A DNA stretch of 64,000 nt from Nocardioides jiangsuensis (GTDB taxonomy: Bacteria; Actinomycetota; Actinomycetes; Propionibacteriales; Nocardioidaceae): the NCBI RefSeq assembly GCF_019679455.1, contig NZ_JAIEZQ010000002.1, positions 1 to 64,000 on the forward strand, given 5' to 3'. The number at the start of each line of letters is the position of its first letter. Position 1 is the stretch's first letter. Positions 60,809 to 64,000 of this stretch are shown here, in pieces. The notes beneath the pieces are model-generated. The model was given only the letters and a program-made list of their open reading frames with translations, did not search any database and was not told the DNA's origin. The translations under genes were made by a program, and so were the position numbers.

Positions 60809-61738
60809 ATGGAGTCAACGCGGGAAGTGCACTTCGATTCCGGTGGGCTTCGTTGTGCCGCCGACCTGTACTGGCCGTCCGGGCACGAGAAGGATGTCCC
60901 GTGCGTGGTCATGGGGCACGGGGGAAGCGGGACGAAGCGGCTGGGCCTGCCGAAGTACGCGGAGAGGTTCGCTGCGCAGGGGATGGCCGCCCTGGCCTTC
61001 GACTATCGCCGTTTCGGTGAGAGCGAAGGCGAACCGCGACAGGTGATCGATGTGGCGGCGCAGCACGAGGACTATCGCGCAGCCGTACGGTTCGTCCGGG
61101 GATACCCGGGAGTCGACCCGGAGAGGGTGGCGCTGTGGGGGACCTCGCTCAGCGGCGGTCACGTCCTCGCTGTAGCCGCCGCCGACCCACGCCTGAAGGC
61201 GGTCGTGTCCCAGGTCCCTCTCATTGACGGGTGGCACCGCGGCCGAAACTTGAGGCAGCGTCTGAACGGCGACGTGGCCGCGCGCACGCTGGCGTTCATC
61301 GTGGCCGCAGTCCGCGACATGCTCAATGCGCGCCGCGGCCGTCCGCCGTACCTTGTGCCGGTCATCGCCAAGCGTGGGAAAGTCGCGGTGTTCACCGAGC
61401 CCGAGGCGAGCACAGCCTTCGAAGCGCTCGGCGGTGAGCCGGTGGGATGGCGTAACGAACTCGCGCCGCGGTTCCTCTTTGCTCTGCCTCGATACCGCAA
61501 GGGGACGGCAGAGCGACTCACCATGCCTGTGCTCATGTGCCTGGGCGACCAAGACCTTCAGGCATCCAGCCGGTACGCCGCGCGCATCGCCTCAGGGATG
61601 CCCAACGTGCAGATCCGTCACTACCCGGTCGGCCATTTCGACGTGTACCTGGATCCACTGTTCGATGAGATCAGCACGACCCAGGCCGACTTCCTGCGGG
61701 AGCACCTGTGCACGCCGCCCCTCCATGGCACCAGCTAG
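60809..61738 (+). CDS. Alpha/beta hydrolase (dienelactone hydrolase/BAAT-like)
   Basis: 309 residues. VVMGHGGSGTKRLGLPKYAE oxyanion region, nucleophile elbow WGTSLSGGHVLA (Ser in GTSLSGG), acid in CLGDQDLQA and His in PVGHFDVY. Similar to fungal-type and bacterial carboxylic ester or peptide hydrolases; substrate unknown. The ATG at 60809 has GGAGGGGG upstream. Confidence 0.87.
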   Translation: MESTREVHFDSGGLRCAADLYWPSGHEKDVPCVVMGHGGSGTKRLGLPKYAERFAAQGMAALAFDYRRFGESEGEPRQVIDVAAQHEDYRAAVRFVRGYPGVDPERVALWGTSLSGGHVLAVAAADPRLKAVVSQVPLIDGWHRGRNLRQRLNGDVAARTLAFIVAAVRDMLNARRGRPPYLVPVIAKRGKVAVFTEPEASTAFEALGGEPVGWRNELAPRFLFALPRYRKGTAERLTMPVLMCLGDQDLQASSRYAARIASGMPNVQIRHYPVGHFDVYLDPLFDEISTTQADFLREHLCTPPLHGTS

Positions 61739-61835
61739 GAGGTCAGTCCGGCGAGGCAGCAACCGTGAAATCGCCGAGTCAGGTCGCGCCGGGTTGCCAG
61801 CCGATACCGTGCGGCCTCGCAGATGTTCCCGCCGC

Positions 61836-62021
61836 CTACTTCTTGGGTCTCCGACCCTTCAGTGCCTTCCGGCGCTTACGCCAGGCGAGGAGGGCGGCGA
61901 TGGCGCGGGCGATCCCATAGTCCTCTCCACCCATCCAGCTCTGTCGGGCGACATGCATCGGCGCATCCGCGTCAGACACTGGGTTGCGTTCGCCGGGGAT
62001 GCGCTTGGGCGGTTGAGGCAT
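61836..62021 (-). CDS. Small basic hypothetical protein
   Basis: 61 residues: a Pro/Arg-rich start, a middle MGGEDYGIARAIAALLAW and a very basic end (RKRRKALKGRRPKK). No clear ribosome site at the ATG at 62021. It may be real, but short length and absence of a family keep confidence low. Confidence 0.4.
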   Translation of the reverse strand: MPQPPKRIPGERNPVSDADAPMHVARQSWMGGEDYGIARAIAALLAWRKRRKALKGRRPKK

Positions 62022-62098
62022 GGCCCAATATCGCATGGGGTGCACTCATGCGTCCGCATATCGGGAGATGAAGGCGGAGGAGCCCGAGGTCGACTGCT

Positions 62099-62512
62099 TC
62101 AGGCGACAAAGATGCAGAACGGATGCCCTGAGAGGTCGGCAAGGACGTAGAGCGGCTCGTTCGCGTCGTCCGTTCGGTCGAGCAGCAGCTCCGCTCCGAA
62201 TGACTCAGCCCGGTCACGCTGTCGCCGCAGTTCCTCGAGACTTGAAACCGTGAAGTCCAGGTGCATCTGCATCGGCACGTCATGCCTGGGCCACGTCGTC
62301 CGCTCCAGGCGCTCAACCTGCTGGAACGCCAACTTGCGGGCACCGTTGGTATCTACGAGGACGAGCCAGTCCGCATCGTCGGCCTCACCCTCCGCAGGGG
62401 GCTCATCGCCCCGCCGGTACTGCAGTCCCAGGAGTTGTCGGTAGAACTCGGCAAGTGCCCGGGCGTCGGTGGTGTCGATGACAGTGTGCAGCAGCTGTGG
62501 GTAATCAGTCAT
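62099..62512 (-). CDS. VOC (glyoxalase/bleomycin-resistance fold) protein
   Basis: 137 residues. Two beta-alpha-beta-beta-beta modules: LLHTVIDTTDARALAEFYRQ at the start, QMHLDFTVSSLEELRRQ in the middle and DLSGHPFCIFVA at the end. Metal-dependent enzyme or binding protein with unknown ligand. The ATG at 62512 gives the standard length. Confidence 0.85.
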   Translation of the reverse strand: MTDYPQLLHTVIDTTDARALAEFYRQLLGLQYRRGDEPPAEGEADDADWLVLVDTNGARKLAFQQVERLERTTWPRHDVPMQMHLDFTVSSLEELRRQRDRAESFGAELLLDRTDDANEPLYVLADLSGHPFCIFVA

Positions 62513-62626
62513 CACTGCCCCGCTTCGTTGAGCCGCAACCACGTGTTCGATCGGCGCTGGATCGGTTGGGCGCAAAGGGGAGTCTCCTCTCGCGCCCGGT
62601 CACCTTCCGTGTTCGTAGACGCGAAT

Positions 62627-62655
62627 GAGGCACCGCCGAGTCCCGGCGGTGCCTC
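62627..62655 (-). terminator. Terminator downstream of the DUF4190 gene
   Basis: Perfect 12-bp stem (62627-62638 with 62644-62655), loop AGTCC, flanked by T/C-rich sequence on the + side. It lies between the DUF4190 gene stop and the VOC gene start. Confidence 0.8.
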
Positions 62656-62775
62656 TTCGCCCCTCTCCCAGGGTCCATGTCAGACAAGAGCCGCCCGGAG
62701 AGGGAGGGCCGCTCGGTCCCGAGGTTGGGTGGCGCTTCGAGTGTTACCTCGATTCGGCGCCACGGGCCTCGCTGG

Positions 62776-63438
62776 TCACCACATGTCGGCGACCTGGATC
62801 TGGGTGTATCCCTTGGGGAACCCAGAGTCGAAGGAGACGCAGTCCATCTTGGAGGACTGGCCGGCTTGCAGCTCGTTGCTGCTGCATTCGACCTCGCCCA
62901 GGTTGGAGTTGCCCTTTACGAACGTGAAGGTGAGCTGCGCGATGCGGGCCTCGTCAGCGTTGTTGGTCACCGTAAGACTCTTGATCTCGGCGTCGCCGAG
63001 CGCGCCCTTGCCCACGCGCCACCCCTCCTCGGCCGCGAAGCCGTCGTGGGTGAACGCGGCGCCCTCGGTCACGGTGGTGGGCTTGTCGTTGGCCTCTTCG
63101 GCCTTGATGGATTTGTCGATCTCGTTGACTGCGGTGTCAACAGCGGCCACCGTGGCGGCGGTGACCAAGAAGAAGGTGAGGATTGAGGCCACCCCGAGAA
63201 CGAACCCGGCGATGGACTTGCCCTTTCCGACTCCGCGCTTGCGGGCCACCAGGAAACCGGCGATGGCCAGCGCGCACCCCACGCCACCGAGGAAGGCACC
63301 AAAGGCACCGATCAGCGGGATGAAAGCGAGGACCATGCCGATGATGCCCAGGACCAGGGCGGCGGTCGCCAGGCCGTTGCTGGGCGCCTTGACGTAGACC
63401 GGCTGGCCGGTATGGGGCTGGACAGGGGTGTTCGTCAT
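62776..63438 (-). CDS. DUF4190 membrane protein with extracytoplasmic C-terminal domain
   Basis: 220 residues. Two N-terminal blocks (LATAALVLGIIGMVLAFIPL and GKSIAGFVLGVASILTFFLV) form the DUF4190 hairpin. Residues about 115-220 form a beta-sandwich-like domain (AEIKSLTVTNNADEARIAQL) with two Cys (VECSS, MDCVS). Resembles other actinobacterial DUF4190 proteins with FxLYD/DUF4352-like tails. Role unknown. Confidence 0.8.
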   Translation of the reverse strand: MTNTPVQPHTGQPVYVKAPSNGLATAALVLGIIGMVLAFIPLIGAFGAFLGGVGCALAIAGFLVARKRGVGKGKSIAGFVLGVASILTFFLVTAATVAAVDTAVNEIDKSIKAEEANDKPTTVTEGAAFTHDGFAAEEGWRVGKGALGDAEIKSLTVTNNADEARIAQLTFTFVKGNSNLGEVECSSNELQAGQSSKMDCVSFDSGFPKGYTQIQVADMW

Positions 63439-63766
63439 GCGTGTGCTCCTTGGGAGAGAGATTCCGACTCACTGTCGGGGTCAACAACGCCTCATATGGT
63501 GCAGATGGGACAGAGGCTCCATTGTCGAAACTCGGAAACACAATGGGAATTGACTCAGAGGGGCCATGGACAGAGAGCCACCCTGACCATCGGAATGTAG
63601 CCCCATTGGGCTATCCGCTCGAATGGTGACGCGCGCAGACGCGAGGACAAGCCCCGCTGCTGCCTGGCACGCTGGGGCGTTTTCGATCACGCTGCCACGC
63701 ACGCCCGTCGAGTGGGGATGGCTTGCGAGCGGTCCAGTGCGGCACGGTCAGCTCGCTTGAGGCACG

Positions 63767-63776
63767 TTTGTAGGCC
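63767..63776. repeat. 10-bp direct repeat TTTGTAGGCC, copy 1
   Basis: Identical to 63967-63976. The two copies border the IS481-derived fragment and look like a target-site duplication. Confidence 0.75.
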
Positions 63777-63966
63777 CCCACATCGGTGACCGTCACGCCG
63801 TCACTTATCACCGCAAGCACGGCCTGATATCGCTGCTGCACCACACTCAACTCCCGCATGATCGGGAGTGTCCGGGATCAGCCGAGGTAGGTGTCACCCA
63901 TCAGCCGGAACATTGTCCGGCCTCAGCCGAAACCCCGATGTCGGGGAGCTGAAGTAACACAGCAGA
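63777..63966 (-). mobile_element. 190-bp IS481-family fragment (5' end plus first 27 codons of the transposase)
   Basis: On the minus strand from 63859 it encodes MRELSVVQQRYQAVLAVISD, then GVTVTDV, the typical start of an IS481-family transposase helix-turn-helix, then stops being transposase at about 63779. The upstream part (63860-63966) has the AT-poor, hairpin-rich leader typical of such elements: CCCCGA/TCGGGG at 63933-63946 and ACTCCCG/CGGGAGT at 63850-63869 with the start codon in its loop. Complete terminal inverted repeats were not identified. Confidence 0.65.
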
Positions 63967-63976
63967 TTTGTAGGCC
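63967..63976. repeat. 10-bp direct repeat TTTGTAGGCC, copy 2
   Basis: Second copy of the repeat at 63767-63776, exactly 200 bp away. Confidence 0.75.
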
Positions 63977-64000
63977 TGTTCGGCTTCGGTTGATCCTGGA

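Larger units (their letters stand above)
63611..64000 (-). pseudogene. ORF interrupted by an IS481-derived insertion, continues past the window
   Basis: Reading inward from 64000, the frame ends PGSTEAEQAYK at 63967, and the sequence RASSELTVPHWTARK resumes at 63766. Removing 200 bp (one 10-bp repeat copy plus the insertion) restores the continuous frame PGSTEAEQAYK-RASSEL to the stop at 63611. The original protein is not recognisable from the visible part. Confidence 0.55.

Overview
The window is very GC-rich, densely coding and uses GTG and TTG starts freely. Valine dehydrogenase beside bldC and a DUF3073 gene, mycothione reductase, a WS/DGAT acyltransferase, a DUF5709 protein and an LmeA-like protein all point to an actinobacterium. 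The gene mix suggests Nocardioidaceae (Nocardioides-like), but that is inference from synteny and protein families. Almost the whole window looks chromosomal. Only the last 3.5 kb (about 60.5-64.0 kb) is looser, lower in GC and contains insertion-sequence debris.

Layout. 0-2 kb: end of a DUF3073 gene, vdh and bldC. 2-9 kb: a zinc-ribbon multi-spanning membrane protein, an ABC1/UbiB kinase, a secreted SGNH lipase and a D-Ala-D-Ala carboxypeptidase. 9-12.7 kb: a fatty-acid desaturase with its ferredoxin-type reductase, divergent from a PucR-type regulator. 12.7-18.5 kb: small membrane proteins, a DUF2177-thioesterase fusion, a phosphoesterase, a doxX-folE pair with a divergent cysteine-rich regulator, and a spermidine-synthase-like protein. 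18.5-24 kb: a 1258-residue hybrid kinase/phosphatase and a wax-ester-synthase-type acyltransferase. 24-25.4 kb: tRNA-Phe, a nitroreductase, tRNA-Asp and tRNA-Glu. 25.5-30 kb: a metallopeptidase, then an operon of ion channel, ATPase-fold regulator and two FluC fluoride-channel subunits, then GNAT, DUF1206 and SnoaL-like genes. 30-36 kb: PhoD-like phosphatase, mycothione reductase, type II NADH dehydrogenase, a seven-unit 22-bp repeat array, DUF5709, SRPBCC and PaaI-like genes. 37-41.7 kb: poorly characterised proteins, including one with an in-frame 15-bp tandem repeat.

41.7-49.6 kb is an organosulfur locus. A flavoprotein oxidoreductase diverges from an alkanesulfonate operon (two flavin reductases, permease, ATPase, binding protein, SsuD-type monooxygenase) whose genes are mostly chained by 4-base ATGA overlaps. 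A TSUP-family exporter, plausibly for the sulfite that SsuD releases, follows. 49.6-57 kb carries an M24 peptidase, a class II amidotransferase, an APH-fold kinase, the RNA-repair pair archease/RtcB and quinolinate synthase. 57-63.5 kb carries a flavodoxin-domain protein, a beta-lactamase-fold hydrolase, a RibD-like reductase, an alpha/beta hydrolase, a VOC protein and a DUF4190 protein.

The most notable non-coding signals are (1) a TPP (thiamine) riboswitch on the + strand at 53106-53232 with no thiamine gene after it: it points antisense through archease toward rtcB; (2) a head-to-head array of three forward and four reverse 22-bp units filling the gap between the stop codons of ndh and the DUF5709 gene; and (3) a 190-bp IS481-derived fragment bounded by 10-bp direct repeats that splits an ORF at the right edge. 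Several genes appear leaderless, with a TANNNT-like -10 box 6-7 nt before the start codon. No CRISPR array, intact prophage or complete transposon is visible.
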